From NCBI RefSeq assembly GCF_039645985.1, contig NZ_CP147919.1, forward strand, positions 1,054,001 to 1,118,000: DNA of 64,000 bases. The letters run 5' to 3'. Each line of letters starts with the position of its first letter. Position 1 is the stretch's first letter. Below, one piece after another: positions 63,682-64,000 of this stretch. A program made the position numbers and the translations under genes. This DNA is from Sulfurimonas sp. HSL3-7 (lineage in GTDB: Bacteria; Campylobacterota; Campylobacteria; Campylobacterales; Sulfurimonadaceae). The notes beneath the pieces were generated by a model that was not told where the DNA came from, did not search any database, and saw only the letters and a program-made list of their open reading frames with translations.

Positions 63682-64000
63682 TCACAACGTTTTTTTAAAT
63701 ACCCGAAGACGTAGCTGTTTCTCGAATTGGATGATGACAAACATCGTGACGCCGATACCGAGCATCAACATGCTGTCAAACAGACCCACATCTTCGGTCG
63801 CGAAAACACTTTGGAGCCATGGTACATAGGTAATGGCAATCTGACCGAGTACAACGACGATGATGGATAGCCAAACAGCAGGGGTGGCACGTATTACGCT
63901 CCATGTCCATGCACTTCCATGCATATTACGGATGAAGAGAAGGTGAAATATCTCCAGCACTACCAGCGTATTCAATGCGATCGTCTGTGCAAGGCGTTCG
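63682..64000 (-). CDS. Cation-transporting P-type ATPase, C-terminal part
   Basis: Only the last 106 residues or so are in the window; the frame is open to the edge. The text ERLAQTIALNTLVVLEIFHLLFIRNMHG, VWLSIIVVVLGQIAITYVPWLQSVFATEDVGLFD and the final membrane helix match the C-terminal domain of P2A-type (Ca2+/Mg2+-like) ATPases. The catalytic domains lie upstream, beyond base 64000, so the ion cannot be stated. Confidence 0.85.
   Translation of the reverse strand, partial: ERLAQTIALNTLVVLEIFHLLFIRNMHGSAWTWSVIRATPAVWLSIIVVVLGQIAITYVPWLQSVFATEDVGLFDSMLMLGIGVTMFVIIQFEKQLRLRVFKKTL

Overview
The window looks like the chromosome of a Campylobacterota (Epsilonproteobacteria) member, probably in or near the sulfur- and hydrogen-oxidising Sulfurimonas/Sulfuricurvum/Sulfurovum group. 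This is inferred from family content, not from a marker gene: a single-chain pyruvate:ferredoxin oxidoreductase, a nadE-aminotransferase-lpxK-argB cluster, a DsbD plus YyaL-type thiol system, a second dihydroorotase-like protein, and tight ATGA/GTGA/TTGA gene overlaps with AT-rich promoter gaps. I see no rRNA, no tRNA, no CRISPR array and no intact insertion sequence.

Layout. 0-10 kb: a heme-containing fatty-acid cis/trans isomerase, a metallo-beta-lactamase hydrolase, a ferritin-like DUF455 protein, MgtE, then pyruvate:ferredoxin oxidoreductase translationally coupled to a dihydroorotate-dehydrogenase-like flavoprotein. 10-18 kb: NAD synthase, a DegT aminotransferase, LpxK, ArgB and CutA; a YceI/TetR pair with a legible promoter and twin operators; ThrC and a small protein; PPK2. 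18-26 kb: thiol and envelope genes (YyaL-like DUF255 protein, DsbD, a small thioredoxin-fold protein), a DegT homologue lacking the PLP lysine, LpxB and a small cytochrome c. 26-32 kb: a dihydroorotase-like protein lacking the HxH motif, an OB-fold secreted protein, an ABC exporter, a YheT-type hydrolase, a diguanylate cyclase and a chorismate mutase. 32-40 kb: secreted hydrolases (zinc phospholipase C-like, family 20 hexosaminidase), RNA 2',3'-cyclic phosphodiesterase, DUF503, a membrane-anchored glutamate-synthase-like flavoprotein coupled to DoxX, and Upp. 40-44 kb: a compact sufBCDE-sufT operon for Fe-S assembly.

44-54 kb is the accessory region. An AT-rich 2OG-Fe(II) dioxygenase gene and a membrane lipoprotein lie between two imperfect 33-bp direct repeats. 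Next to them is the most interesting locus: a 63-residue peptide gene directly followed by a radical SAM/SPASM enzyme, which has the form of a ribosomally made, post-translationally modified peptide (RiPP) system. After it come a DUF1801 protein, an AMMECR1-NTF2 fusion, small unknowns, a rhodanese, a thioredoxin-like 2Fe-2S ferredoxin, an inositol monophosphatase and an ACP phosphodiesterase.

54-64 kb: a cold-shock gene with a long leader, a P1B-type metal ATPase with YHS and heavy-metal-binding N-terminal domains, an ankyrin protein, a helicase-RecA2-like protein with a KPWDK-repeat tail, a small membrane protein whose 3' end is duplicated as a frameshifted relic 1.4 kb downstream, an outer-membrane MetA-type protein, an FG-GAP lipoprotein, a PaiB-like FMN-binding protein, and the C-terminus of a cation P-type ATPase cut by the window edge.

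All assignments come from reading motifs by eye. No database search was run.
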